The translations under genes were made by a program, and so were the position numbers. From Jaapia argillacea MUCL 33604 (Eukaryota > Basidiomycota > Agaricomycetes > Jaapiales > Jaapiaceae), in assembly GCA_000697665.1 (NCBI GenBank), contig KL197731.1, forward strand, positions 133,108-197,107: DNA of 64,000 bases, in the 5' to 3' direction. Position 1 is the stretch's first letter. Every line of letters begins with the position of its first letter. Positions 47,043-58,619 of the stretch are shown here, in pieces. The notes below the pieces were generated by a model. The model saw nothing but the letters and a program-made list of their open reading frames with translations. It searched no databases and was not told the origin of the DNA.

Positions 47043-47647
47043 AACTGGTTGATGCGAATGACGACAAGGTACATCGGGACCCCGGAGAAGTCACTCAACT
47101 GACCATCAGCTTGAACTCCGTCCATCCTAGGAACCTGCTAGTTGATCTGTACGTTGACGTTGATCGCAGAGTCCCGGTCCATAAGTCAGGTAGCCCCAGC
47201 GAGCATATTTTTTCGTTGATTTTTTCCATCTTTACGCGAGTGCCATGTGGCTATGGTTTACGTGCAGGCTTGCGCATCCTCTCTAGTAAATATGATTGTC
47301 TTCTGCTACATCCATCGAGCATGACTGAAGGTTGCCCTGAACTTTGAAATCCCTTCCACCCATCTGAGGGTGTATCGACATTAGATGGTACCCAGGCGTT
47401 AAGGTGGTCATTGGGTCGTGAACCCACGACCTCCAAAGGGTCGCATCTGACTAATTCGACTTCGCCCCCAAATGTTAGAGGTAAAAAAAATCAGGATAGT
47501 TGAACATCAAACAGATAAGCAAGAAGAGGGGAAATCAAAGCGGAGAAAGACAAAGCGTGGAAGGGAATTGAACGCCGGAACAGTGGACGTGAAAGGTTAC
47601 AATGATGGTACAGAGGTGGTCGGCAGCGGTGGCAAGCTCGAGCTCAT
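47043..47647. repeat. Flank between P450-6 unit and P450-7
   Basis: No gene. It aligns with 59506-60106: shared gatgcgaatgac, actcaactgaccatc, cgagtgccacatgg versus cgagtgccatgtgg, and tttacgtgcaggct. The last part is the 3' flank of P450-7. Confidence 0.6.
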
Positions 47648-49859
47648 TCAGCCGACGCGGATTTCATCCGTTTGCGTTTCACGGATCAGTTCTTCAGCGG
47701 CTTTCGACCTCGGCTTAATCGTGCACTTGAAGGGGACCGGCGAGCTGGGACCACAAATTTCGTCGTGATTATAGCAAAATGGTCAATTGTTGAGTGGAGA
47801 AAAAGTAAGGGAAATCTTACGATATAACTCTCGCACTCATTTGAGGTATCACAAGGACCGGTTCGCCTCTTCCGTCGAGAGGGGGCCCGATATCGAAGAC
47901 CGAGAGAAGCGACGAGACGATGCTGTACATCGCGTTGTCACTCAGATGCCTTCCAGGGCAAATCCTATTGTCGGATGTCCATCCAGTAAGTGCTGTGAGT
48001 CAAGTTGTGTGATGAAGCTGATGGAGAACACTCACCGGCGGCCAAAGCCAAAGGCCGCAACACTGGGATCTCTAACCTCTGGGTTCAACTTACCGTCCTT
48101 CAAGAATCTCTCAGGTTTGAACTTCTCGGGTTCAGGATAAGCGACAGGATCGTGGAGCATTGACCTGAGACAAGACGACGAGAAACGAGTCAAAAACATT
48201 GAGAAAGAGCGAAAAAAGACCGTACCAGACATTGCCGAAAACAAGGGAACCTTTCGGAATGAGATACCCGTTGAACACGTCGTCTTCAGAGGCAGCATGG
48301 GGAAAACCTGCGCAGTGGATTTGAGTGACTCGAACAGATTGATACTGGATGAAAACACGGACCGACAGGCGCGATGGGTAGCCAACGCATAGTCTCCTTT
48401 ATCAACGCTTCTATATATGGTAGTCGACCGCGGTCAGGAAACGTTGGTAGGTGCGAGTTTCCGACGACGGTGTCCAACTCTGCCTGAGCACGCTTCTGAA
48501 CGTCGGGGTGGGTGATCAAAGCAAGAAACAAGACCCTGATGGCCGCAGTTGTCTTGGGGACATTAATGAGCACATCGTAGAGCTTTCATGGTGAAGATAA
48601 CACTCACGGTATCGGCACCCCCTTGAAATAAGGAGCTCAGATATGAAACAAATCATAAGACCACTGGCGTACCAGCAAATGCAGTGGCATCGACATTTCT
48701 TGCACGGAGTTCTTCCTCTTCGGCATTAACTTTGGGTAGACGTTGCAAAAGGGCACTCGCAACTGACGGCCGCATCACTAAACCCTTGCCCTACGATCCA
48801 CTTGAGTTGGAAATTCAGCGGAGGAGAAAGATGAGATAACCCACGAACTCGTCTTTCGTGGCGTCGAAAGGCTCGTTAATGAACCTATCCTTCAGATGTC
48901 TCCATTCTTCTGCCTTCCTCTTGAATCCGGCCCCTGGAACCCACGCAGGAACATATTTTACTAAGAGATAGAACCCGAGATAAGTCAGATTTTGAGAGAA
49001 AGAGAGGTACGACTACGCCGACTCACGAATGGGAATAAAATCGACCAGAAAAGCGCCTGGGCGGCTAGCGAGGGAAGCACTCTCGATTGCCTCTTCAGAC
49101 ATAGTCACAAACTTATCATTCTTGTCCGTTACTGTGATCCCATAGGCAATATCCATGATAGCGGCGGTGAATGCGCTGGGGAAAAAATGTCACATTATGA
49201 GCGGGGCAAAGATGTGTTCGCCGTACAAGCGGATATGATCATAAAAATCTTCAGGAGTTTCCAATAGTCTTCGGAGGAAGGCTCGCGATTCCCTGGCCTG
49301 GATGTCCTGGTACTTATCCACAGCCGACTGGTTGAAGTGTTGATGGAACACCCTTCGATATTCCCGCCACTGGGAACCGTACCGCATAATAGAAAAGAGG
49401 CGGTCCCATCCCATCCTAATAAATGATTAGATGGTGGAATTTACACATACTGAGGAAAGCTTTACAATTCTACGATCATCGGCAATCTCACTCGGTCGGA
49501 ATAGATGGAAGACCTCTTTTCAAGCAACTGGGAAGCCACTTCGACAGAGCCAACCACAATCATAGTTTTGCCCAATATCCGAAGAGCGACCACATCACCT
49601 ACAGGGGCATACCCACATCGGTAAGTGACATAGGGTGGGTGATTATTTGAAAATTATACACGCCATATTTCTTGTAGTATTCGTCGAACTTCAACCACAT
49701 GTTGTCCTTCGGAACATCCAACAAGTTGCCTATCAAAGGCAGGCCTGGTGGACCGGGTGGGAGAGGCATATCATTTCGGGGTCGTTTGGCGAAGACACGG
49801 TAAGTGAAGCACATCGACAAGCCAACGCAGGCCAACGCTACAGCATCGGAAAGAAACAT
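47648..49859 (-). CDS. P450-7: cytochrome P450 monooxygenase, apparently intact
   Basis: ATG 49859 (MFLSDAVALACVGLSMCF) to TGA 47650-47648. Blocks: LPPGPPGLPLIGNLLDVPKDN, MGWDRLFSIMRYGSQW, FTAAIMDIAYGITV, LKYVPAWVPGAGFKRK, GGADT from the 14-nt exon, ETMR in the K helix (Met in place of Leu, ExxR kept), PERFLKDGK, FGFGRR and ICPGRHLSDN. No stop or frameshift. Exon 6 begins GKGLVMRPSVAS, a variant shared only with P450-9 (DKGLVMRPSVAS), so these two are a pair. Its promoter faces the GLE1 gene, with about 780 bases between the two start codons. Confidence 0.87.
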
Positions 49860-49913
49860 GACAAGGGGAAGTCAAGATAGCCGGGCAACTGAGGATATCA
49901 GGAATCGAAGAGG

Positions 49914-49921
49914 CCTTTATC
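49914..49921 (-). promoter_or_regulatory. TATA-like box of P450-7
   Basis: Minus-strand GATAAAGG, about 55-62 bases before the ATG. In the duplicate P450-9 the same place reads ATATAAAG, so one copy has a stronger or weaker TATA. Confidence 0.45.
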
Positions 49922-50637
49922 TCCAGAACTCCCCAGCCAGACGAGCCGGAATCACGCTGGTCTATGAACCTCGTGGTGGGGGCCGGCTACAAAGTTTATT
50001 CTTGATGGACAAGTCTGGGAGTCTTCGAGGTAACGCCGACATTCCTGGTGAAGACGCAGAGTATGTTTGAGATTTGAAGAAGCTCCGATCGTCAAGCACG
50101 GTTTGCTCTTCGTGCACCTCCTGACATCGCGATGCACCGTTCTTGGTAACACCGGTGCTCAGCGCTCACCGGGGGCAACACTTGGCTACAAGTTGGATTG
50201 GCCACCTCTGCATTAAGACCGCAACCGTGTTTGAGCTAGCCTGAAGGACAATAAGAGTCAAGGGTGCATGGTGTAATCAATGGATCGAAGAAGAGCCTAT
50301 CGCGGTACAGAGCTCAAGTTCTGTCCGTCGAGGGTATTCAGGCTGGTTCACCGCACTCAACGCCGTGAACTCGTGTCAGCCATATGGTAGCACGGATTTC
50401 CATTTTTGGAACCGGTTCAGGGCCACCGGATTGTTCAGTCTTACCTCCCCCTCCCCTCTCGTCGACGATACGAACTTGAAGCATCTGAGGGAACGTTCAC
50501 TGAAGTTTCTGACACGACTTGCACTGTTCTACGATACCCTTTACGAAAAATATCGCTCACTCACCAAGAGCATATCCTACGTCCTGAACGTCTTCCGAAC
50601 CCACAAATATCCCTGACGAAATCAAGGTGTTGTTGGC
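49922..50637. promoter_or_regulatory. Divergent intergenic region P450-7 / GLE1
   Basis: No gene recognised. It must hold promoters in both directions. It aligns with 62375-63240 between P450-9 and the GLE1 copy, including ggtgctcagcgctcaccggg near 50154 and 62624. The GLE1-proximal part (50365-50630) is especially well conserved and is probably leader sequence. Confidence 0.5.
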
Positions 50638-53496
50638 ATGAGGTTCAGTGCGCCTCGATCCTTATCGCCTGAACCAAGGTATGACTCTCTTCCCAATATT
50701 TTCTTGTTGAAGGAATATATTGACGACTCATCAGGCGGCGACAACCACGAAAGAGCTTCACTTTCGGTCTGCCCTCAGACGACGAAGACTATGACTCCTC
50801 CGACGAAAGCCAAGCCTCTGGGTCAGACTCAGAGTACTCCTCGTCTTCCTCAAGTTCTTCCTCTGCATCTGCCGAGTATGAAACTGATTCTGAGGTAGCT
50901 GGTATCTCTCGGTAAGTCAGCTTCGCTTCCTAGGCGTGTTGTTATGAATAACACGTGGTTATCATAGGAGACCAGCTCGAGGGAGGAGTGCTGCCGAACA
51001 GCGTTATATCGAGGATACCATAGCCTCTATTAGGCTTCGGACGCGGCACAAAGATCCATACGAAGAGTGGCAGAAGCAACTGAAGCATGATTCCTTGGTC
51101 CGTTCTCCTTTCCTCGTTTCCGAAGAATTACTTTCTTATTGCACCAGTTATCCCTTGCTNNNNNNNNNNNNNNNNNNNNNNNNNNNNNNNNNNNNNNNNN
51201 NNNNNNNNNNNNNNNNNNNNNNNNNNNNNNNNNNNNNNNNNNNNNNNNNNNNNNNNNNNNNNNNNNNNNNNNNNNNNNNNNNNNNNNNNNNNNNNNNNNN
51301 NNNNNNNNNNNNNNNNNNNNNNNNNNNNNNNNNNNNNNNNNNNNNNNNNNNNNNNNNNNNNNNNNNNNNNNNNNNNNNNNNNNNNNNNNNNNNNNNNNNN
51401 NNNNNNNNNNNNNNNNNNNNNNNNNNNNNNNNNNNNNNNNNNNNNNNNNNNNNNNNNNNNNNNNNNNNNNNNNNNNNNNNNNNNNNNNNNNNNNNNNNNN
51501 NNNNNNNNNNNNNNNNNNNNNNNNNNNNNNNNNNNNNNNNNNNNNNNNNNNNNNNNNNNNNNNNNNNNNNNNNNNNNNNNNNNNNNNNNNNNNNNNNNNN
51601 NNNNNNNNNNNNNNNNNNNNNNNNNNNNNNNNNNNNNNNNNNNNNNNNNNNNNNNNNNNNNNNNNNNNNNNNNNNNNNNNNNNNNNNNNNNNNNNNNNNN
51701 NNNNNNNNNNNNNNNNNNNNNNNNNNNNNNNNNNNNNNNNNNNNNNNNNNNNNNNNNNNNNNNNNNNNNNNNNNNNNNNNNNNNNNNNNNNNNNNNNNNN
51801 NNNNNNNNNNNNNNNNNNNNNNNNNNAAGATCCATACGAAGAGTGGCAGAAGCAACTGAAGCATGATTCCTTGGTCCGTTCTCCTTTCCTCGTTTCCGAA
51901 GAATTACTTTCTTATTGCACCAGTTATCCCTTGCTAGGCTACTGCACGTCGAGAACAAGCTTCCATCCGAACCCAGCGCCACACGGAACAGACCCAAGCC
52001 GAGAAAGAGCGCAAAGAACGACTGGCAGCCCTCCACCGGAAACAAATGGAAGAGGTCCAATCTCGATTATCTTCCCTTGAGCTCCAGCGGAAAGCGGAAG
52101 AGGATAAACTACGTGAAGGTTGGAAATTACGAGATAAAAGATTATGGGAACGAATAGAGGCTGTTATCAAGGTTGAGGAAGATAAAGTGAGAGCGAAGTT
52201 GGAGGCGGCGAGGAAGATACAAGAGGAGGCTGAGAGGAAGAAACGAGAGGAGGAGGAGAAGAGGAGGGCTGAAGAGGAGGAGAGGAAGAGAGAGGAGTTG
52301 GAGAGGCGGTTGAAGAAACAGAAGGAGGAAGAGGAGAGGCAGAAGAAGGCCAAAGAGGAGGAAGAGAAGCGAAAGGAAGAGGAGATGCGGAAGGCTAAAG
52401 CCGAGATGCTGAAGCAGGAGGAGAATGAGAGACAGACTTTGGGCCTGACTACTGCCGAGGAGGATTGGCGCTTTGCTAGAGAGACCCTCAAGGTATATGA
52501 CCCGCTTCATTTCGCTTTGAACTTCATCTGACGACGTAGTGCAGAAACTGAAAGGAGGTCCGATGAAGAATGTTAAGTCGAATAAGGAGCTGAAATCTGA
52601 ATGGGGCAGGCTCCGACGAGAGATTACTCCCAAAATCGGACAATTAACTAACAATGCTAGAGAAATCAACCGTATAGTAAGCATCCACCATTCACCTTTG
52701 TTTGATCACGAAATTGACGGCTACCTTTCAGTCCCAACAACTCGTAGACCTAATCCGTCCCCGTGCCGGATCAGATCTCTATTACGCCTGCCTCTCCTCT
52801 CTCGCTAAAGCCATCCTCCTGCAATGCGAAACCGAGGTCACAGCCGAGAAACGCAGTGCCCTCCCCCTCGTCCAAGTGACAATCAACATGCTTTCAACTC
52901 TCCCAGACTTTTCCTCGATCTTCTGGGCTAAACTCTGTCAACGTGCCGGTCCTTGGCCAGTACCCTTCGTGATCCCATCAACAGATGTCGATGGTACGAA
53001 GTTTACTGATGCTGAGAGGAGGAAAGCGTTGGGGTACAGAGAGGAAGAAAGTAGGGTCGAGTATGGAAATAGGTTGTGTGGGATCATGAGGTTATATTTC
53101 TTGATTTTGTTCGCGAATGTCCAAAGTCCGTTGGATAAGATGTTTCAGATGCAGAGATATTGGGTTTGGTTTGCGAGGATGTTGGGTGAGGGACAGTTGT
53201 TGGATAGTTCGGTTGCGCTGCTCTTGATGCACAGTGCGTTTTCCTCATTGTTTCAGCTATCATTCCGTTGTTGACTTTGTGATGGCTGCGTTTTAGCTGG
53301 ATTGGACGTTGGTGGGTTGGACGCGAAACACGCGTTTGGTCGGCAGTGGATCAAGATGTTGGGACTTTTGTATGAGGGTGTTACCACTGGCTTTGGAGGA
53401 TCTGCGGAGAGACTAATTGGTGGGCAGACGCCTGAAGGGAGGGCTGCGAGAGTCCGAGTGCAACTACAAGTTGAGAGGATTATGACTTCCGAATAG
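50638..53496 (+). CDS. GLE1: GLE1-like mRNA export factor (interrupted by N gap)
   Basis: ATG 50638 (MRFSAPRSLSPEPR) opens a short exon, then an acidic Ser-rich exon (RKSFTFGLPSDDEDYDSSDES), then an exon with IEDTIASIRLRTRHKDPYEEW. After an intron, the exon at 51938-52492 forms a long charged coiled coil of Glu, Lys and Arg. The C-terminal exons (52554-53496) carry the Gle1 fold: LPLVQVTINMLSTLPDF, GPWPVPFVIP, ESRVEYGNRLCGIMRLYFLIL and FGRQWIKMLGLLYEG, stopping at TAG 53494-53496. In yeast and animals Gle1 with inositol hexakisphosphate activates the DEAD-box helicase Dbp5 at the nuclear pore. The N gap at 51160-51826 falls at an intron and repeats its flank, so the real gene is probably continuous and intact, about 580 residues. 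Confidence 0.8.
51160..51826. other. Assembly gap (667 N)
   Basis: Run of N. The 109 bases before it (51051-51159) and the 109 bases after it (51827-51935) are the same sequence, starting aagatccatacgaag and ending atcccttgct. The GLE1 copy at 63 kb has this stretch once and no gap. Confidence 0.98.
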
Positions 53497-54044
53497 CGGG
53501 GCTATTCCTAATACTAGTACTAGTCAGCACTCTCCATTTCTTCTTCTCGTCGAGATTCTGTCACTTCGTTCTGAACACTTGTAGTTATACCAAGCCGTCG
53601 CACAACACTCGTTAACTTAGTTTTGAAAACAACTTTCTTCGATTTCTTTCTGTTGTTACTGGCCATGAGTCGGAATGACTCAGTTGGCCGAGTCTCTTCA
53701 GATGCTGACTCATACATACTCTTGCCTTCTTCCTGAACGTTGAACGTTGAACCATCGACTTCGATGAATCCATACTAGTACTTCGGCGACTATCCTTGCC
53801 CGCATATCCATGTCTCGGACACGGTGTCTCGAACCTTGGATATGTCAGATATCGAGGTTCAGTCAGCAATCGGTCTTTCGCCGCTCCAAGAGCTCACCTC
53901 TGAGTGTTTAGCACGTCATCGGGGATACTGCTCCAATTCATTCTCATATGCTGGGTTCCCTCTATATAAGCCCTAATGCACTTGTAAGGTCCAATAAAGT
54001 TCCAAAGCCGTATTCGCCTGGATCAAAGTCACAAAATATCTACC
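53497..54044. other. Intergenic, promoter of CmcJ-like gene
   Basis: No gene supported. A TATATAAG element at 53963-53970 lies about 80 bases before the ATG at 54045. Confidence 0.45.
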
Positions 54045-54988
54045 ATGTCCACCGTAACTGCTACCCTCTCCTACTTCACACCGCCGACCGACGGCTCTCG
54101 TCCCTGGCAATACATTACACCTCCTGATCCCAAGAGTGGTTTACCAGCTTCGAACTTTGGTTCCGAGAACCACCAAGCAGAGATCGAAAACATTAGGGGG
54201 AAAGAGGATAGCTATTCGCTCGACACTTCTGGCTTCCAATTTCACAAGCGGGAAGCGAGGCATAAGGCGTTCAATGATGTTGCTGCCATTGAGAGGGAGT
54301 ATTACCCGGAAAGTATCGAGTTCATCAAGGAATATACTGGAGCCAACAAAGTTGTCATCTTTGATCACAGTGAGTCAGAGTTTGCTTGTATGTTACCAGT
54401 CGCTCGAACTAATAAATATTATTCTCCTCTACAGCCGTTCGTCGCCGTCGCCCTGGAGACACCGAGAATACCCCTCAGAAGCGACAACCCGTCCCTCGAG
54501 TTCACGTTGACCAAACGAAAGCGTCGGCCACAGCCCGTGTTCATCGTCATCTCCCCGGGGATGAGGCACCATCCCTCGTGAAGCGCCGCTTCCAAATCAT
54601 CAATCTCTGGCGTCCCATCAAAAACCCCGCAATCGACTGGCCTCTCGCATTCTGCGATTACAGGTCGGTCGACCCGAACAAGGACTTCGTCCCTACGACG
54701 CACAAATATCCGGATTATGATGGGGAAACCATGGCCGTGAAATTTAATCCGTCACACCGGTGGAAGTATATTAAGGGTATGACTCCAGATGAATTCGTTC
54801 TCATTAAATGGTGAGTGTTTTCTTGACGTTAGAAGAGTGAGAAGCTGACTGTTGTGGATAGTTTCGACTCCAAGGAAGGAGTGGCCGCTTTTGTACCACA
54901 TACTGGATTTGAGGACCCGTCTACCCCTCCCGATGCTCCTCCTCGGGAGTCAATTGAGCTTCGTGCACTTGTATTTTACGACGAGTAA
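54045..54988 (+). CDS. CmcJ/AsaB-like hydroxylase/desaturase family protein
   Basis: Three exons. ATG 54045 (MSTVTATLSYFTPPTDGSRPW) leads to VVIFDH, then an intron from 54369 to about 54434, then an Arg-rich stretch, FQIINLWRPIKNPAIDWPLAFCDYRSVD and KYIKGMTPDEFVLIK, then a short intron and a last exon with FDSKEGVAAFVPHTGF, ending RALVFYDE at TAA 54986-54988. The order of IxLWRP, LAxCDYRS and the final ELRALVFYDE is that of the fungal CmcJ/AsaB-like family (GA4-desaturase/cephem-methoxylase-like), found in several secondary-metabolite clusters. Length of about 270 residues is normal. No stop breaks the frame. Substrate unknown. It lies between the two copies of the duplicated P450/GLE1 block. 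Confidence 0.75.
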
Positions 54989-56020
54989 TGTGCCAAGAGA
55001 TTCATATTTGTCGCGTAGCACTTGTTCATCTGCATCCGGCTCTTGTATGAAATTATTCGTTGCAATACTCGCACCAGTCTTTTTTTGGGATTAAATCCCG
55101 CCGGGATGTTTGTATCGTACCCTTCAGCTCTGAGTCAGTCCAGACAACAGCGAGCAAGGAGATACTTGCATCAAAACCCACTATAGCTACAGCCCTTCCC
55201 TTCAGCTGCGCGATTGAGGAGCGTCCCGAATTCAACCAATGAGCGTTATACTTAGCTTAGCACTGGCCGCGCTGCTGCGTCCGCTACACGGTAAGGGCTC
55301 GACTGGGAATCTGGAAAAGGGCGTACCGGTTGAGAGCTTTGCAACGCATCAAAGATTCGAACTGTCCTTTTGGCTCCCCCGAGTTAAGCTATGGGGTTGC
55401 AACTGGAGTGATAGGCGCTTGTTTGGCCTTCAAGCTTGAACTCCCATCCCCTCTAAATCATCGAGCAAGATCCAACCGACGGTATTCATACAGGGCTCCT
55501 GCTGTATGCTGGACGAAGCATCGACCCGGATCGATGCCCGGGTGTCCCATGCACGGCGGCAACGGGGGATGATGGGGATATGTTACTAACTGGGTCCAGC
55601 ACCGAACCGCTGCACGGCGTCAGGCGATGAAGGCAAACGATCGATGGATATCTTTCTTCCTTCTGGTCGCTGGGAAACGAAACAGGTGAGCTTGGCGACA
55701 TCAATTTAAGTCCGCGAGCACAAGTCCGACGATCCAGCGACGACGACTTTTCACTCCAACAACATCTTGCTTCGCATCTATCCTGGTTCGATGCAGCCTG
55801 ATTGGAGTCACGAGAGTCTCCACACCTTTCTCTACAAGCTGGTACTCTGGCATTCCTCCTATTGCAACTTTCTGAGCTTGTAGGGACGAAGGCGAATGAA
55901 TGTCAGACGGCGGTTTAGAATCTGCAATCAACGGAGAGGGCCATGTAGGTGTTTGTCAAAAAAAGGATCCTAATGGTCCCGTCGTTCCTGTGGACAACTT
56001 GGGTTGCGAAGGTAGGACTT
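54989..56020. other. Intergenic, unique sequence
   Basis: No gene recognised. The sequence does not match the other intergenic stretches. A pseudo-frame at 55701-55931 (minus) has no family support. It is unique DNA between the CmcJ-like gene and the left edge of the duplicated block. Confidence 0.4.
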
Positions 56021-56349
56021 AAGGATTGTGGGAGTGTGAGAGGGCCACGGGAAGAAATGCTATAATGACCTCGATGTTACGACTGATTTAAGGCGTGTGC
56101 ACTTGGATATGGTTCACCAGTGGGTTCGCTGCATCTCAGGCTCTCAGTCATTTGATGGGTGGGCCGATAACTCGGCGATAAATATGGAAGACAGGACAGA
56201 TCCTGTTAACGAATGACCATTAAGCGCTAGAACTTAGGCCCTGTTCGGGATAACGCGAAAGGCCGCATGCGCGGCAAGGGCCCGCCGATGGAAGGCTACA
56301 ATGGCTGTACACGGATTTTGACTATCAGACAAGGTAGAGCTGGGAAGGC
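56021..56349. repeat. Left edge of duplicated block
   Basis: Matches about 42588-43404 (aaggattgtggg, ggaagaaatgcta, taaggcgtgtgcacttggat) but lacks several hundred bases. At 56237 a replacement starts ggccctgttcggg and holds a short GC palindrome (ccgcatgcgcgg), which might be a remnant of a DNA transposon. That is only a guess. Confidence 0.5.
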
Positions 56350-58548
56350 TTAGCCAATGAGGAGTTCATCAATTTGCGTTTCACGGATTAGCGCTTCGGC
56401 GGCTTTCGACCTAGGTTTAATGGTGCATTTGAAGGGGTCGGGTGAACTGGGATCACAATTAGGGGAGGGGAAGCAGAGGTCATCTATGGAATTGAGAAAG
56501 TGGAGAGATAAATCTCACGATAAAGCTCCAGGATTCATTTGAGGTGTCACCGAGACTGGTTCACCTCGTTCATCGAGAGGTGGTCCGATATCGAAGACAG
56601 AGAGAAGTGTCGAGACGAGGCTGTACATGGCATTGTCACTGAGATGCCTTCCGGGACAAATACTGTTGTCAGGGGTGGACCATTCCTTAGGTCGAAATGT
56701 GCAAGGGACCTGGATGGAGACTCACCGACGGCCAAAGCCGAATACCGCGACATTAGGGTCCCTAACCTCTGGGTTTAACTTGCCGTCCTTCAGGAATCTC
56801 TCGGGTTTGAACTTCTCAGGTTCAGGATAAGCCATAGGATCACGAAGGGTCGACCTGGCAATGCCACGAGAAACGAGTCAACGACACGACTAATCTTTGG
56901 GAAAGTATCGCACCAAACGCTTGGGATGATAATAGACCCTTCAGGAATGAGATATCCACGGAATACATCTTCCTTAGAGGAAATATGTGGTGCACCTGTT
57001 CACAAAATGGTGAGACAGTCGAGGGAATTATGGAGTGGGAAAAAGTGCTGACCAAGAGGCGCTACGGGTAGCCAACGCAAGGTCTCTTTCATTAATGCCT
57101 CGACATATGGTAGGTCCTCTCGGTCAGAAAATTCTGGTAGACGCGAGTTTCCAATGACGGTGTCCAACTCTGTTTGAGCCCGCTTCTGAACATCTGGGTG
57201 GGTGACCAAGGCAAGAAACAGGACACGGATGGCCGCAGCGGTCTTAAAAACACCAGTGAGTACATTTCGAAATCTTCGAGCCGATGACAATACTCACAGT
57301 ATCGGAACCACCTTTGAAGAAGGAAACTCAGATGTGATACAGATTAGAGATTTGCTCACTGACCAGCAAACGCAACAGCAGTGACATTTCTTGCGCGGAG
57401 TTCTGACTCTTTTGCATTTCCTTCTGGTAGAGTTTGCAATAAGGTCCTCGCCATCGATGGCCGCATCGCACAACCTTCATGCTGGAATAGCACTCAGTTT
57501 GCAATTAGGAAGGCAGAAAGATGATAGCATACCAACGCCTTTTTCACAGTGCCGAAAGGTTCGTTGACGAACCTGTCCTTCAAACGCCTCCACTCTTCAG
57601 CCTTCCGCTTGAACCCTGCGCCGGGAAACCAAGCGGGAACATATTTTACTAAGAGATGCACAGCCCGAGACGCATCAGATTGGAGGGAAGAAGGGTGAAG
57701 ACTAAGCCGACCCACAAATAGGAATGAAGTCAACCAAATAGGCACCAGGAACGCTAGCGAGAGTAGCACTGAGGACGGCTGCTTCGGAGATTGTCACCAG
57801 CTCATCATTTTTTTCCGTTACTACGAGCCCATAAACAATATCCATGATAGTCGCGGCGAATACCCTAGAAGGAAATGTTGTAGCTCGAAAATAAGAAAGG
57901 GCTGGTACACGCACAAGCGGATATTGTCATAGAAATCTTCCGGTGTTTCCAATAGTCTGCGGAGGAATGCTTGCGATTCTCTGGCCTGGATGCCCTGGTA
58001 CTTCTTGACTGCCAGCTGATTGAAGTATTGGTGGAAGACCCTCCTGTATTCCCGCCATTGGGAGCCGTAACGCATAAGAGAAATGAAGCCGTCCCATCCC
58101 ATCCTAATACACAATCAGATGACGATCAAACATGTCCCGAGAGGAAGGCATCACAATTCTACCAGCATTGGCAATCTCATTCGATCAGAATAAATTGAAG
58201 ACCTCTTGTCAAGTAACTCGGAAGCTGCTTCAGCAGAGCTGACTAGAATTATAGTTTTCCCCAACACCCGGAGAGTGACCACATCTCCTACAGCAAGAAA
58301 CATTTTATCTGAATCAGCGAGTGACAGAAGGTGGATGAAAGCACCATGCACCATAGGTCTTGCTGTGCTCCTCAAACTTCAACCACATGTAGTCCTTCGG
58401 AACATCGAACAGATTGCCAATCAACGGCAGGCCGGGAGGACCAGGTGGAAGAGGGATGCCACATCGGGGACGTTTGACGAGGAACAGGTAGGTGGTGTAT
58501 AGTAGAAGCCCAGTGCAGGCGAAAGCGACAGAATCGGAAAGGAACATC
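56350..58548 (-). CDS. P450-8: cytochrome P450 monooxygenase, apparently intact
   Basis: ATG 58548 (MFLSDSVAFACTGLLLY) to TAA 56352-56350. Blocks: LPPGPPGLPLIGNLFDVPKDY, MGWDGFISLMRYGSQW, AATIMDIVYGLVV, LKYVPAWFPGAGFKRK, GGSDT from the 14-nt exon, ETLRWLPVAPLG, PERFLKDGK, FGFGRR and ICPGRHLSDN. No stop or frameshift. It is the duplicate of P450-6, but keeps the I-helix Thr that P450-6 has lost. Exon 9 is more diverged than in other members (HISSKEDVFRGYLIPEGSII). Confidence 0.87.
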
Positions 58549-58611
58549 ACGAAAGGGAGACTACCAGAGAAAGGAACGAGAATCAGGCCATTGAAGGATC
58601 GAGCGGGTTCC

Positions 58612-58618
58612 TTATATA
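58612..58618 (-). promoter_or_regulatory. TATA box of P450-8
   Basis: Minus-strand TATATAA, about 65-70 bases before the ATG, as in P450-6. Confidence 0.65.
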
Positions 58619-58619
58619 G

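Noticed and set aside
47390-47440. tRNA-like stretch (gggtcgtgaacccacgacc)
   Set aside because: A stem can be drawn, but no full cloverleaf or acceptor stem is found, and the paralog at 59885 does not preserve it.
51128-52060. Long open frames across the N gap
   Set aside because: They are open only because N codons hold no stops; flanking parts belong to GLE1 in another frame.
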